A DNA stretch of 64,000 bases from Microlunatus elymi (GTDB taxonomy: Bacteria; Actinomycetota; Actinomycetes; Propionibacteriales; Propionibacteriaceae), in assembly GCF_007362775.1 (NCBI RefSeq), contig NZ_CP041692.1:3348001-3412000 (forward strand). Reading direction: 5' to 3'. Position 1 is the stretch's first letter. Every line of letters begins with the position of its first letter. A program made the position numbers and the translations under genes. Below the pieces are notes generated by a model that saw only the letters and a program-made list of their open reading frames with translations, was not told the origin of the DNA and did not search any database. This document shows positions 1 through 10,988 of the stretch, one piece after another.

Positions 1-145
1 CGGGGGCGAGCAGCGACAGCACCGGCTCGTGGCCGGCCAGGATGCCGATGTCGCCCTCGACCGTCTTGGCGATGACACTGTCGACGTCGCCGGACCAGAC
101 CACCGCGTCGGCGGAGACGACCCGGACCTCCAACGGTTCAGCCAT
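1..145 (-). CDS. atpC: F1Fo ATP synthase subunit epsilon (partial, N-terminal part)
   Basis: Only the first 48 codons are inside the window; the gene runs off the left edge. The translation from the ATG at 145 starts MAEPLEVRVVSADAVVWSGD and continues through VEGDIGILAGHEPVLSLL, the typical epsilon beta-sandwich start. Epsilon is the small central-stalk subunit that couples rotor and catalytic head and can inhibit ATP hydrolysis. It lies 6 bases downstream of atpD on the same strand, as the last gene of the operon, which supports the call despite the short length. Confidence 0.93.
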   Translation of the reverse strand, partial: MAEPLEVRVVSADAVVWSGDVDSVIAKTVEGDIGILAGHEPVLSLLAP

Positions 146-151
146 CGTGGA

Positions 152-1624
<1,473 letters not shown>

Positions 1625-1663
1625 TCACTCGGCTCGGTCGGGCGGTGCTCAATCGGCCCGTGC

Positions 1664-2575
1664 TCAGTCATCTTGGGCTCCCGCATTGGCCAGCGCGTCG
1701 ACACCACCGACGATCTCGCTGATCTCTTGGGTGATGCCGGCCTGGCGGACCTGGTTGGCCTCCCGGGTCAGGCTCTGGATCAGGTCTTCGGCGTTGTCGG
1801 TGGCCGACTTCATCGCCCGCTGCCGGGCCGCCAGCTCCGACGCCGCGCCCTGCAGCAGACAGAAGTGGATCCGGCTGGCCACGTACAGCGGCAGCAGCTC
1901 GTCCAGCACGGTCTCGGCGCTCGGCTCGAAGTCGTACAGCGGGAGCAGCTCGTCGGCTGACGGCGGCTCCTCGCCCTCGATGACCTCCAGCGGAGCCAGC
2001 CGGATGACCTCCGGCCGCTGGGTGACCATCGACACGAACCGGGTGTAGACGATGTGGATCTCGTCCACGCCGCCTTCCGACGTCGGCTTGTTGAACGCGT
2101 CCAGCAGCCCGTCGGCGATGGCCCGGGCGTCGGCGTAGCTCGGGTTGTCGGAGTAGCCGTCCCACTGTCCGGCCACCGGCCGGTTGCGGAAGTTGTAGAA
2201 CGCCCCCGCCTTCCGGCCGGACAGGAACGGGACGACCTCCAGGCCGTTGCCGGCCAGCAGCTCCCGCAACTGCTCACCCTCCCGGATGACGCTGGACGAG
2301 TACGCCCCGGCCTGGCCGCGGTCGGAGGTGATCAGCAACATGGCAGCCCGTTTGGGCTGCTCGGCCTCGGTGAGCAGCGGATGGTCGACGTTGGAGTACG
2401 TCGCCAGTGCCGACACCGCCCGGGTCAGTTCGGCCTGGTACGGCGCCGCGGCCCGGGCCCGCTGTTGGGCCTTGATGATCCGCGACGCGGCGATCAATTC
2501 CATCGCCCGGGTGATCTTCTTGATGTTGCTGGCGGACGCCCGTCGGGCCCGCAGCTCACGCAAGGATGCTGGCAT
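1664..2575 (-). CDS. atpG: F1Fo ATP synthase subunit gamma
   Basis: 303 residues, the usual actinobacterial length. Gamma is the rotating central shaft. The N-terminal helix (MPASLRELRARRASASNIKKITRAMELIAASRI) and the C-terminal helix with RQRAMKSATDNAEDLI pack as the coiled coil inside alpha3beta3, and both are recognisable. The gene lies 35 bases downstream of atpA and 60 bases upstream of atpD, within the operon. Confidence 0.97.
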   Translation of the reverse strand: MPASLRELRARRASASNIKKITRAMELIAASRIIKAQQRARAAAPYQAELTRAVSALATYSNVDHPLLTEAEQPKRAAMLLITSDRGQAGAYSSSVIREGEQLRELLAGNGLEVVPFLSGRKAGAFYNFRNRPVAGQWDGYSDNPSYADARAIADGLLDAFNKPTSEGGVDEIHIVYTRFVSMVTQRPEVIRLAPLEVIEGEEPPSADELLPLYDFEPSAETVLDELLPLYVASRIHFCLLQGAASELAARQRAMKSATDNAEDLIQSLTREANQVRQAGITQEISEIVGGVDALANAGAQDD

Positions 2576-2610
2576 CTAGGTCACTAGCCCCTTCATCGCC
2601 CCTATCGACC

Positions 2611-4248
2611 TCATCGCCGTTGGGCGACGATCTTCTCCTGCTCGACCTGATCGGCTTCCAGCGGCTTGGTGTCCTCACGGCCGACCAGGAAGTTGCCCTC
2701 CGCGGTCTTGAAGCCCTTCTTGAACTCCGCGATCTCGGTCCGCAGCGCTTCCTTGGTCGAGTCCTCGAACACCTTGGACTCGCGAATGCCGGCCAGGATG
2801 CCGGTGTTGCCGTGCCGCAGGTGCTCCAGCAGCTCCTGCTCGAAGCGCAGCACGTCGGAGACCGGGACGTCGTCGAACTGTCCGTCCAGACCGGCCCAGA
2901 TGCTGACGACCTGCTCCTCGAACGGGTACGGGCTGTACTGCGGCTGCTTCAGCAGCTCCATCAGTCGTGAACCCCGCTCCAGCTGACGCCGAGTGGTCGC
3001 GTCCAGGTCGGAGGCGAACATGGCGAACGCCTGCATGTCGCGGAACCGGGCGAGCTCGGTCTTCAACGCCGACGCGGCCGTCTTCATCGCCTTCGTCTGC
3101 GCGGCGCCGCCGACCCGGGACACCGAGATGCCCACGTCGATGGCCGGGCGCTGATTGGCGTTGAACAGGTCGGACTGCAGGAAGATCTGGCCGTCGGTGA
3201 TCGAAATGACGTTGGTCGGGATGTAGGCCGACACGTCGTTGGCCTTGGTCTCGATGATCGGCAGGCCGGTCATCGAGCCGCCGCCGAGCTCCGGGCTCAG
3301 CTTGGCGCAACGCTCCAGCAGCCGGGAGTGCAGGTAGAACACGTCACCCGGGTAGGCCTCGCGGCCCGGCGGACGCCGCAGCAGCAGCGACATCGCGCGG
3401 TACGCCTCGGCCTGCTTGCTCAGGTCGTCGAAGACGATCAGCACGTGCTTGCCCTGGTACATCCAGTGCTGGCCGATGGCCGAGCCGGTGTACGGGGCGA
3501 TGTACTTGTAGCCGGCCGGATCCGAGGCCGGCGCGGACACGATGGTGGTGTACTCCATCGCGCCGTTCTCCTCCAGCGAGGAACGGACCGCGGCCACCGT
3601 GGAGGCCTTCTGGCCGATCGCGACGTAGACGCAGAGCACCTGCTGCTCCGGGTCGCCGGTGGCCCAGTTGTCCTTCTGATTGATGATCGTGTCGACCGCG
3701 ATCGCCGTCTTGCCGGTCTTGCGGTCGCCGATGATCAGCTGACGCTGACCGCGGCCGATCGGGATCATGCCGTCGATCGCCTTCATCCCGGTCTGCAGCG
3801 GCTGCCGGACCTCGGCCCGGTCCATCACGCCGGCGGCCTGCACCTCGAGGTCACGCCGACCGTCCAGGTTGGTGATCTCGCCGAGGCCGTCGATCGGGCG
3901 GCCGAGCGCGTCCACCACCCGGCCGAGGTAGCCGTCGCCGACCGGGACCGAGAGGATGTCGCCGGTGCTCTTGACCGTCGACCCCTCCTCGATGCCCTCG
4001 GAGTCGCCCATCACCACGACGCCGATCTCGCGGGTGTCGAGGTTCTGCGCGATGCCGATGGTGCCGTTCTCGAACTGCAGCAGCTCGTTGGCCATTGCCG
4101 ACGGCAGACCCTCGACCCGAGCGATGCCGTCACCGGAGCTGATCACGGTGCCGACCTCTTCGCGGCTGGCCGCCTCCGGGGTGTAATTCCGGACGTAGTT
4201 GTCCAGAGCTTCCCGGATCTCCTCCGGGCGAATCGTGAGTTCTGCCAT
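2611..4248 (-). CDS. atpA: F1Fo ATP synthase subunit alpha
   Basis: 545 residues. Alpha holds the non-catalytic nucleotide sites and donates the arginine finger to beta. The P-loop GDRKTGKT is at about residues 174-181, and the arginine-finger segment [13 protein letters not shown] is present. The N-terminal barrel includes [14 protein letters not shown]. The gene lies 57 bases downstream of atpH and 35 bases upstream of atpG. No damage is seen. Confidence 0.98.
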   Translation of the reverse strand: MAELTIRPEEIREALDNYVRNYTPEAASREEVGTVISSGDGIARVEGLPSAMANELLQFENGTIGIAQNLDTREIGVVVMGDSEGIEEGSTVKSTGDILSVPVGDGYLGRVVDALGRPIDGLGEITNLDGRRDLEVQAAGVMDRAEVRQPLQTGMKAIDGMIPIGRGQRQLIIGDRKTGKTAIAVDTIINQKDNWATGDPEQQVLCVYVAIGQKASTVAAVRSSLEENGAMEYTTIVSAPASDPAGYKYIAPYTGSAIGQHWMYQGKHVLIVFDDLSKQAEAYRAMSLLLRRPPGREAYPGDVFYLHSRLLERCAKLSPELGGGSMTGLPIIETKANDVSAYIPTNVISITDGQIFLQSDLFNANQRPAIDVGISVSRVGGAAQTKAMKTAASALKTELARFRDMQAFAMFASDLDATTRRQLERGSRLMELLKQPQYSPYPFEEQVVSIWAGLDGQFDDVPVSDVLRFEQELLEHLRHGNTGILAGIRESKVFEDSTKEALRTEIAEFKKGFKTAEGNFLVGREDTKPLEADQVEQEKIVAQRR

Positions 4249-4305
4249 CGCCTTCGTTCCTGCTCTCGAAGTATGTGTTCTCGTCGTTCAAACGTAGGTG
4301 GTTCG

Positions 4306-5097
4306 TCAGCCGAATTGCCGGCGTACTTCATCCAACCGGCCGGCCACGGTGCCCTCGATGACCTCGTCACCGAGCTCGATCCTCAGGCCGCCGAGCAGTT
4401 CCGGCTCGACGATCTCCTGGAGGGCGACCTCACGGCCGACCTGCCGGGCCAACGCGTTCTGCAGCCGATCGCGCTGCTGCAGTTCCAGCGGCCGGGCCAC
4501 CCGGACGGTGGCGATCAGCCGATTCCGAAGCGTCGCCGCCTCGGCGACGTAGCCGCCCAGGGTACGAGCGAAGTTGCGATCCCGGGCACCGATCGCGCGC
4601 TCGGCCAGCCGTACGGTCTCGGCCGCCGCTCTGCCGGACAGCAGTGCGTCGACCAACTCAACCCGGCGTTCGACCGAAGCGGTCCGATCGGTGATCGCAG
4701 CACGCAGGGCGGCATCGCCGTCGACCAACCGTCCGAAGCGGAAGAGCTGGTCCTCCACGTCGTCCAGCCGGTGCTCGGACTGAGCCACCTTGAGCAGCGC
4801 CCGAATCGCCTGCCGTTCGAGTGCGTCCAGCAGCGCCCGATGCCCGAGTCGCTTGCCGACGGCCTCGGTGACCAGGCCGAGTGCGGCCGAGTCGATCCGA
4901 GACTCCAGCAGGCCCTGAGCCAGCCCCTGCCGGCGTTCGGTCGGCGTGCTCGGGTCGGTCAGCGCACGGCGCAGTGCCGGCGAGCCTTCGAGCAGGTCGA
5001 CCACGCCGAACAGCTCGTCGGCCAACTCGGCGCTGACCTGGGTACGGTCCAGGGTTGCGTCCAGTTCGGCGACCGCGGCCTCGGACTCGATGCTCAC
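4306..5097 (-). CDS. atpH: F1Fo ATP synthase subunit delta
   Basis: 263 residues, the long actinobacterial form of delta (about 180 in E. coli). Delta joins the top of F1 to the peripheral stalk. The C-terminal segment (VARPLELQQRDRLQNALARQVGREVALQEIVEPELLGG) matches the conserved OSCP/delta end, with a final hydrophilic IEGTVAGRLDEVRRQF. Its start overlaps the end of atpF by 4 bases, so the two are probably translationally coupled. Confidence 0.95.
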   Translation of the reverse strand: MSIESEAAVAELDATLDRTQVSAELADELFGVVDLLEGSPALRRALTDPSTPTERRQGLAQGLLESRIDSAALGLVTEAVGKRLGHRALLDALERQAIRALLKVAQSEHRLDDVEDQLFRFGRLVDGDAALRAAITDRTASVERRVELVDALLSGRAAAETVRLAERAIGARDRNFARTLGGYVAEAATLRNRLIATVRVARPLELQQRDRLQNALARQVGREVALQEIVEPELLGGLRIELGDEVIEGTVAGRLDEVRRQFG

Positions 5098-5642
5098 TGG
5101 ACGTTCGCTCCCTCGGGCGCCTCGGAGGACTCGAGGTCGGCGATGAAGCGATCGACCGTCCGCCGGGCCCGCTCGTCGTCGTCCAGCGACTCACCGACGA
5201 TCCGGCCGGCCAGCGAGGTGGCCAGGCCACCCAACTCGCCGCGCAACTGGCTGACGATCTGGGACCGCTCGGCCTCCAGCTGGGAGTGAGCTGCCGCGAC
5301 GATCCGGTCGGCCTCGGCCTGGGCCCGCTCGCGCATCTCGGCGACGATCTGGGCACCCTCGGACTTGGCCTGTTCCTTGATCTGAGCGGCTTCACCCCGG
5401 GCGTCGGCGAGCTGAGCCTGGTACGACTGCAGCGCCGCCTGCGCTTCTTCCTGTGCCTTCTCGGCCTTCTGGATGCCGCCCTCGATCGCCTCGGCCCGTT
5501 GGGCGTACGTCTGCTCGAACCGCGGCATCACGACCTTCCAGACGATCACCGTCAGGATCAGCGCGAAGACGATCGCCGCGATGATCTCCGACAGGTGCGG
5601 CAGGATCGGGTTCTCTTCGAGTGGAACGAGAAGCGTGATCAT
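5094..5642 (-). CDS. atpF: F1Fo ATP synthase subunit b
   Basis: 182 residues. One N-terminal membrane helix (about residues 17-38, IIAAIVFALILTVIVWKVVM) is followed by a long Ala/Glu/Gln-rich helix that dimerises as the peripheral stator. The gene sits between atpE and atpH, overlapping atpH by 4 bases. The organisation is ordinary for the family. Confidence 0.96.
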   Translation of the reverse strand: MITLLVPLEENPILPHLSEIIAAIVFALILTVIVWKVVMPRFEQTYAQRAEAIEGGIQKAEKAQEEAQAALQSYQAQLADARGEAAQIKEQAKSEGAQIVAEMRERAQAEADRIVAAAHSQLEAERSQIVSQLRGELGGLATSLAGRIVGESLDDDERARRTVDRFIADLESSEAPEGANVQ

Positions 5643-5655
5643 GATCCGATTCCGC

Positions 5656-5880
5656 TCAGTTCATGAAGACGAAGGCGAGCGCGAGGCCGATCATGGCCAG
5701 CGCCTCGGTCAGCGCGAAGCCGATCCACGCGGTGCCCATCATGGCGCCACGAGCCTCCGGCTGACGCGCGGTGCCCTGAATGACGGCGGCGAAGATCAGA
5801 CCGACGCCGATGCCCGGGCCGATGGCGCCGAGGCCGTAGCCGATGGCAGCGAGCGAACCGCGAATCTCCATTGGAGTCAT
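5656..5880 (-). CDS. atpE: F1Fo ATP synthase subunit c
   Basis: 74 residues, starting at the ATG at 5880 with a GGAAAGGAAACA-type ribosome site. Two membrane helices form the c-ring hairpin. The first is glycine-rich ([17 protein letters not shown]), the polar loop has ARQPEA, and the second helix carries the ion-binding carboxylate, Glu59, in [14 protein letters not shown]. The absence of the extra polar ligands of sodium-type rings suggests a proton ring (inference). The open frame extends further upstream, but that part overlaps atpB antisense-like sequence and lacks the family start. Confidence 0.96.
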   Translation of the reverse strand: MTPMEIRGSLAAIGYGLGAIGPGIGVGLIFAAVIQGTARQPEARGAMMGTAWIGFALTEALAMIGLALAFVFMN

Positions 5881-5945
5881 TGCTGTTGTTTCCTTTCCCT
5901 GTTCGGGTTTCCGCTGACCGGACTCCCGGCCAGAAGCTGTGTTTG

Positions 5946-6737
5946 TCAGTGCTCGTCGGCGAGTGCGGTGCCGACGTACTGGGCGGTCAGGAGGGTGAAG
6001 ATGTAGGCCTGGAAGGCCTCGACGAAGATCTCCAGGCCGAAGATCGCCATCGAGAAGATCAGCGAGACGACACCGGCGACGTTGTTGAACAACGATTCGC
6101 TCTCGAACAGCAGGTACTCGCCGCCGAGCACGAAGATCAAGATCAACAAGTGACCGGCGAACATGTTGGCGAAGAGTCGAAGGCTCAACGTGATCGGCCG
6201 CAGGATGATGTTCGAGACGAACTCGATCGGGATGATGATGAACCACATCGGCCACGGCACACCCGAGGGCAATACCGACCGGCGCATGTACCCGAAGAAG
6301 CCGTGCTTCTTAATACCGACGGCGTTGTAGAGCACCCAGCTCATGATCGCCAGGCCGTAGGCCCAGCCGACCTTGCCGATCGTCGGGAAGACGAAGACCG
6401 GGAAGACACCCCAGATGTTGTTCACCAGGATGAAGGAGAACAACGCCACCAGGAACGGCACGAACTTCTTGAAGTCGTGGCCGATCTGGTCCCGGGCGAT
6501 CCCGTCCCGGACGAAGTTGTAGGTGAACTCACCGACGAACTGCCCCTTGGTCGGCACCAGCGAGCGCTTGTTCGACATGATCAACCAGAACGCGATGATC
6601 AAGATCATCGAGATGATCGCCATCAACATCGGCAGGTTGAACCAGCTCGGCGCGCCGTGCCAGATCGGCGGCTTGTCGAAGCTGTGCACGCCCGGGAGTT
6701 CGAAGCCCTCCAAGGGAACCAGCAGCGGTGTGGCCAT
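5946..6737 (-). CDS. atpB: F1Fo ATP synthase subunit a
   Basis: 263 residues with about five or six membrane helices. The essential half-channel arginine is Arg187 in [15 protein letters not shown]. Subunit a forms the proton access channels facing the c-ring. It is the first structural gene of the operon, upstream of atpE, and follows the two small AtpI/AtpZ-like genes. Confidence 0.97.
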   Translation of the reverse strand: MATPLLVPLEGFELPGVHSFDKPPIWHGAPSWFNLPMLMAIISMILIIAFWLIMSNKRSLVPTKGQFVGEFTYNFVRDGIARDQIGHDFKKFVPFLVALFSFILVNNIWGVFPVFVFPTIGKVGWAYGLAIMSWVLYNAVGIKKHGFFGYMRRSVLPSGVPWPMWFIIIPIEFVSNIILRPITLSLRLFANMFAGHLLILIFVLGGEYLLFESESLFNNVAGVVSLIFSMAIFGLEIFVEAFQAYIFTLLTAQYVGTALADEH

Positions 6738-6810
6738 GCTTACTTCGTCCCTTCCTGGATGGCGATCACGGATTCATCGAGCTGCGCGAGCTCCTCGCGC
6801 GCTGAGCAGA

Positions 6811-7236
6811 TCACCCGACGGTGTCCTCTCCCCTGTTGCCGGAGGCCGAGCTCCCGGCAGCGTTCGTTGGTACGAGCCGCTCGGGACGGCCGGCCCGCAG
6901 CGCCCAGTCGGCTTCGGTGGCCTTCTTCTTGGCCACCAACGCCGCGGTGCTGTCCGAGCCCAGATCCCCGTAGCGGACGATGATCAAATACAAGCTGAGG
7001 CCGACCCCGATGAAGAGGCCGATCGGCAGCAGAAAAGTCAAGTGCAGAAAGTGCGACGCCAGATACCCCAAGCCGCCGTAGACCACGATGCCGCCGACGA
7101 TGTAGGACAGGATGGCCATGCCCTTGGCCATCGAGTCCGGTTCGTTGATCGGATCGCCGGACGCGGCCGGTCCGGACAGACGCGGCATCTTGCGACCGGA
7201 CAGGAACGATCGCTTGCGGGTGTGCTGGGTAGGCAT
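6811..7236 (-). CDS. AtpZ/AtpI-like small membrane protein
   Basis: 141 residues. Two hydrophobic helices lie at about residues 41-61 (MAILSYIVGGIVVYGGLGYLA) and 66-86 (LTFLLPIGLFIGVGLSLYLI), flanked by a basic N-terminal tail and a charged C-terminal tail. Size, topology and position just upstream of atpB match the AtpZ/putative F0F1 ATPase subunit family, whose members help assemble the c-ring or carry ions. The upstream open reading continues, but the ATG at 7236 gives the family-like length. The exact role is inferred. Confidence 0.75.
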   Translation of the reverse strand: MPTQHTRKRSFLSGRKMPRLSGPAASGDPINEPDSMAKGMAILSYIVGGIVVYGGLGYLASHFLHLTFLLPIGLFIGVGLSLYLIIVRYGDLGSDSTAALVAKKKATEADWALRAGRPERLVPTNAAGSSASGNRGEDTVG

Positions 7237-7302
7237 AGCGGTCCAAACGGTAGCAGTCTGCTCTCAGGTCCGACACAGGCCGGTACTGCGGTCTGGTCAT
7301 GA

Positions 7303-7923
7303 TCAACCGTCGCCCTCCTCACGTCGCGGTGAGGCCTTGCTCTGCGGACGATCGGCCGCCTTGTGGTCCGGGTCCCAGTCCCCGCTGACGGAGAGTTCCT
7401 GAGCACTCGGTCCGGGATCGACGTCGCTGACGTCGGAGTCGCTGTTGCCTTCCTCGGCCGGTCCGGTGTACTCGGTGTCGTAGATGCCGATCCGCAGTTT
7501 GCGGAACACCATCACCTCGACCACCAGCCAGCCGACGATCACCGCGATCGTACTGATGAAGATCGTGTTCGCGTCAATCGCGTTCCAGGCGTCGCGGTTC
7601 TTCTCGAAGATCATCAGGATCAATCCGAGCACCACCACCCGGCCGGTGTAGCTGGCCATCGAGACCGCCATCAGGGTGCGTGCACCGGCATCGGCGAACT
7701 TGACCATCACCAGTTGGCCGACGGTGTAGAAGAACAGCACCATGCCGGCGCCGAGGGCGGCCGAGCCGAGTCCCCTGGTCCCGTCGATCACGGTGAAGAT
7801 GATCAAGCAGATGATCGCGGCGCCGAGGCCGCCGGCGAGCCCGCCGAAGAGCAGTTTGCGCGCGCGGACGACATGAATGCTCGGTCCGGTCCTGCTCCGG
7901 CTGCTCGGGCTGTCAGTCGTCAT
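7303..7923 (-). CDS. atpI: AtpI-like ATP synthase accessory membrane protein
   Basis: 206 residues with four predicted membrane helices between about residues 28 and 140 and an acidic, Ser/Asp-rich cytoplasmic tail (residues 150-206). Helix pattern and position at the head of the atp operon fit the AtpI family, which aids assembly of the c-ring. The tail is longer than in E. coli AtpI but common in actinobacteria. The ATG at 7923 opens the operon. Confidence 0.75.
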   Translation of the reverse strand: MTTDSPSSRSRTGPSIHVVRARKLLFGGLAGGLGAAIICLIIFTVIDGTRGLGSAALGAGMVLFFYTVGQLVMVKFADAGARTLMAVSMASYTGRVVVLGLILMIFEKNRDAWNAIDANTIFISTIAVIVGWLVVEVMVFRKLRIGIYDTEYTGPAEEGNSDSDVSDVDPGPSAQELSVSGDWDPDHKAADRPQSKASPRREEGDG

Positions 7924-8062
7924 GGCGGCGGCTGTCCTGTCTCGGTTTACCAGGCCGGCGCCGGTCGTGTGGACGGCGCCGATGGGGGCTGGCTGACTAC
8001 GCTTGTGAAAACTAGCACAAAGTCCGCCGCAGACTCCAACTCAGCCTTTCCTCAGCCGGAGT
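7924..8062 (-). promoter_or_regulatory. Probable atp operon promoter region with an inverted repeat
   Basis: This 139-base gap between wecA and atpI is the only sizeable gap upstream of the atp genes. It holds an inverted repeat, CTTGTG (8002-8007) and CACAAAG (8016-8022), around an AT-rich centre, unusual in this GC-rich context. It may mark a promoter or operator. No clear pair of promoter hexamers can be assigned. Confidence 0.35.
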
Positions 8063-9238
8063 TCATCGTCGCGAGGTGGCGTCGTTGACCACCTCCGGGC
8101 GGTCGTCCAGCCGGCTCTGCCCCGACTTGCGTTTGCCGCCCTTGCCGTTGATCGGGCGGCCGAGGGTCAGGATCGACAACACGATCGCGACCACCACGAT
8201 CACCACCACCACCTCCCAGCTGTGCAACTGGGCCAGCGCGATCACTCCGAAGGAGACCAGCGCGGTCCAGGCATACATGATCAACACCGCCCGGCGCATG
8301 CCGTGCCCGCGTTGCATCAGCCGGTGATGCAGGTGCTGTTTGTCCGCCACGAACCACCACTTGCCGTGATAGGTCCGCCGGACGAAGGCCAGCACGAAGT
8401 CCAGGATCGGCAACGCCAGGATCGCCAGCGGCAGCACCAGCGGCAGATAGGTCGGCAGCAGTCCCCCGCCGCCCCGGGTGTCCTCCAGTTGAGACGAGTC
8501 CATCTGCCCGGTCAGGCTGATCGTCGAGGTGGCGAGCAGGAAACCGAGCAGCATCGCACCCGAATCGCCCATGAACATCCGGGCCGGCTGGAAGTTGTGC
8601 GGCAGGAAACCGATGCAGGCGCCGACCACGGCCACCGTGATCAGGCTCGAGGTGGTGGCGCGGACCAGGTCCAGCTGGACGGTCAGGTTGTAGGAGTAGA
8701 TGAAGAAGGCGAACGCACCGATGCCGACCACGCCGGCGGCCAAACCGTCCAGCCCGTCGACGTAGTTGACCGCGTTCGTACACAGCAGCACGAAGAACAC
8801 CGTGATCGCGATCTGCACACTGCTGTCCAGGGCGATGGTGTTGTTGTTCAGCGGGATGTAGAGCATCTTCACGCCGAAGCCGACCAACAGGCCGGCGGCC
8901 AGCACCTGCCCGGCCAGCTTGGCGAACGGGTTCAGGTCGAGCAGGTCGTCCAGCACCCCGACCGCGCAGATCACCGCCGCGCCGAGCAGCACCGCGCGGG
9001 AGTCGGATCGGACGATGGGCACCTCGCCGAGGAACGGCAGATGGTTGGCGACCAGGAAGGCCGCCGTCACCCCGCACAACATCGCGACGCCGCCGAAGTA
9101 GGGCATCTCGACGGTGTGCACGTCCCGGGCCCGGATCTTCGCCACCGCCCCGGTCCGCAATGCGACTCGTCGCCAGACCGCTGCCAGCACGTACGTGGTG
9201 GCCGCCGAGATCAGCAGGACGAGCAGGTATTCACGCAT
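8063..9238 (-). CDS. wecA: WecA/TagO-type undecaprenyl-phosphate GlcNAc-1-phosphate transferase
   Basis: 391 residues, polytopic, of the polyprenyl-phosphate sugar-1-phosphate transferase family (MraY/WecA/TagO). It moves a sugar-1-phosphate from a UDP-sugar to the lipid carrier and starts wall polymer synthesis at the inner membrane. Visible motifs: DVHTVEMPYFGGVAM near the N-terminus, NAVNYVDGLDGLAAGV, GDSGAMLLGFLLA and the His-rich QHLHHRLMQRGHG loop typical of the WecA branch. In mycobacteria the homologue in this position makes decaprenyl-PP-GlcNAc. It begins 3 bases downstream of sua5. Confidence 0.88.
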   Translation of the reverse strand: MREYLLVLLISAATTYVLAAVWRRVALRTGAVAKIRARDVHTVEMPYFGGVAMLCGVTAAFLVANHLPFLGEVPIVRSDSRAVLLGAAVICAVGVLDDLLDLNPFAKLAGQVLAAGLLVGFGVKMLYIPLNNNTIALDSSVQIAITVFFVLLCTNAVNYVDGLDGLAAGVVGIGAFAFFIYSYNLTVQLDLVRATTSSLITVAVVGACIGFLPHNFQPARMFMGDSGAMLLGFLLATSTISLTGQMDSSQLEDTRGGGGLLPTYLPLVLPLAILALPILDFVLAFVRRTYHGKWWFVADKQHLHHRLMQRGHGMRRAVLIMYAWTALVSFGVIALAQLHSWEVVVVIVVVAIVLSILTLGRPINGKGGKRKSGQSRLDDRPEVVNDATSRR

Positions 9239-9241
9239 CGA

Positions 9242-10060
9242 TCAGCCGGCCGACCCATCCTTGACCGGGGGTTGCAGGGTGTGGCGGGCGCGGAGCTGTT
9301 CGACGGTGTAGGTCGGCTCCGGTTCGGGTTCGCCGGAGAGGTCCTCGATGTCCGGGAGGTATTGGCGCAGCAGGTCGAGATCCAGCGCACCGCGGCGCAG
9401 GATCTGGCCGGTCTCCTTGACGGTGAAGTCGATCATCGTGGACGGCTTGCCGGAGGTGCCGCTGACCTCGCCGGCGTCCAGGTAGACCGCGACCGAGTCG
9501 CCGAGCTGGTCGATCGCGTCGTCGCAGCTGACCGCCGACGGCCGGCCGGTCCGGTTGGCGCTGCTGACCGCCATCGGGCCGGTCTGCCGGAGCAGTTCGC
9601 GGGTGAGCGGGTGATCGGGCACCCGGACGGCGACGGTTCCGCGGGTCTCCCCCAGATCCATCCGCAGGCTGGAGTGTGCGGTGCAGATGATCGTCAGCGC
9701 TCCCGGCCAGAGCTCGGTGACCAGCTTCTGCGCCGACTCCGGTACGTCGCTGGTCAACGCCTTGAGCACACCGGGATCGGCGATCAGCACCGGCGGCGGC
9801 ATGTCCCGGCCGCGGCCCTTGGCGTCCAGCAGGCGCTGCACCGCCTCGGCGTTGTAAGCGTCGGCACCGATCCCGTACACGGTGTCGGTGGGCAGCACGA
9901 CGCACTCGCCCGCCTCGACGGCGTGCCGGGCTGCGTTCGCGGCGGCGCCGATCGCGGCACGGTCCTGCGGATCGGTGCAGTCGAAGCGCTGGTATCGCGG
10001 GCCCGCGTCGGCCGGGGCTTCGTCGGCGCCGGTCTGCAGGTCGGTGGCTTGGTCGTTCAT
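9242..10060 (-). CDS. sua5: L-threonylcarbamoyladenylate synthase (Sua5/YrdC/TsaC family)
   Basis: 272 residues from the ATG at 10060 (a GTG at 10078 is also possible). The YrdC fold is shown by VVLPTDTVYGIGADAYN, KGRGRDMPPPVLIAD, GTVAVRVPDHPLTRELLRQTGPMAVSSANRTG and a C-terminal extension past residue 210. The enzyme makes threonylcarbamoyl-AMP for the t6A37 modification of ANN-decoding tRNAs. Neighbours prmC and wecA match the conserved actinobacterial order. The KxR substrate signature appears shifted, as in many actinobacterial members. Confidence 0.88.
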   Translation of the reverse strand: MNDQATDLQTGADEAPADAGPRYQRFDCTDPQDRAAIGAAANAARHAVEAGECVVLPTDTVYGIGADAYNAEAVQRLLDAKGRGRDMPPPVLIADPGVLKALTSDVPESAQKLVTELWPGALTIICTAHSSLRMDLGETRGTVAVRVPDHPLTRELLRQTGPMAVSSANRTGRPSAVSCDDAIDQLGDSVAVYLDAGEVSGTSGKPSTMIDFTVKETGQILRRGALDLDLLRQYLPDIEDLSGEPEPEPTYTVEQLRARHTLQPPVKDGSAG

Positions 10061-10094
10061 CGGCGCCAATCCTGCCACGTGATCAGTGGCCGTC

Positions 10095-10988
10095 CTACGC
10101 GGTCCGGCGTGCGGTGGTGAACCGCGGTCGATCGCTCAGGTCGCGATGGTCACGAACCTCGGTGAAGCCGCCGTGCCGGGCGAACAGTTCGGGTACGGAT
10201 TCGGCCTGCAGTTCGGCGTGTTCGCAGGCCACCCAGCCGCCTGCGCGCAGCAGCCGGGCGGCAACGCCGGTGAGCGCGCGGACCGCGTCCAGGCCGTCGT
10301 CACCGGAGAACAGGGCCAGCTCCGGATCATGATCCCGCGCCTCGGTCTGCACCGACTCCCAGGCCGTCAGCGGGATGTACGGCGGGTTGCAGACGACCAC
10401 GTCGACGGTGCCGTCGAGATCCCGGTAGGCATCGGCCATGTCGCCGACCCGCAACTCGACCCCGGTGCCGGCCAGGTTCCTGGCCGCCCAGCTCGCGGCC
10501 GCCTCACTCAGCTCCACCGCGTGCAGCTCTGCGGCGGGGGCCTCGTCGGCGAGTGCACGGGCAATCGCACCCGACCCCGTACACAGATCGACCGCAACCG
10601 GGACCCGGCCGCTGCGTTCGACCTCGGCCAGCCGGTCGATCGCCCAGCCGGTCATCAACTCGGTCTCCGGCCGGGGCACGAACACGCCCGGGCCGACCTG
10701 CAGCCGGACGTGCCGGAAGTACGCGATGCCGGTGATGTGCTGCAGCGGTTCGCGAGACTCGCGCCGGCGCAGCATCGTCTCGAACCGGTGCACCCCGGCC
10801 GAGTCGACCACGTTCATGATCAACAACCGGGACGGATCGACCTCGGCCGCGGCCGCCAGCAGCAGCCGGGCGTCCACGTCCGGGCTGTCCACGCCGGCCG
10901 CGGCCAGCCGGCTCCTCGCGGTCGCCAACAACTCTCGTACCGACCGCCCGTCCGCCATGCCGGTGACCCTATCGAGCCGTTCGCTCAC
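10095..10988 (-). CDS. prmC: Peptide chain release factor N5-glutamine methyltransferase
   Basis: 297 residues. PrmC methylates the glutamine of the GGQ motif in RF1 and RF2. The catalytic NPPY is at about residues 201-204, preceded by the SAM-binding region VAVDLCTGSGAIARALA and by RPETE at 106-110. The N-terminal helical domain is present. Its usual partner prfA is not adjacent: a TetR/DUF899/SRPBCC module lies between them. The start overlaps the end of the TetR gene by 4 bases. Confidence 0.93.
   Translation of the reverse strand: MSERLDRVTGMADGRSVRELLATARSRLAAAGVDSPDVDARLLLAAAAEVDPSRLLIMNVVDSAGVHRFETMLRRRESREPLQHITGIAYFRHVRLQVGPGVFVPRPETELMTGWAIDRLAEVERSGRVPVAVDLCTGSGAIARALADEAPAAELHAVELSEAAASWAARNLAGTGVELRVGDMADAYRDLDGTVDVVVCNPPYIPLTAWESVQTEARDHDPELALFSGDDGLDAVRALTGVAARLLRAGGWVACEHAELQAESVPELFARHGGFTEVRDHRDLSDRPRFTTARRTA

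Noticed and set aside
3328-5289. 653-codon plus-strand frame opposite atpA, atpH and atpF
   Set aside because: Same kind of shadow; it spans three well-defined genes on the opposite strand.
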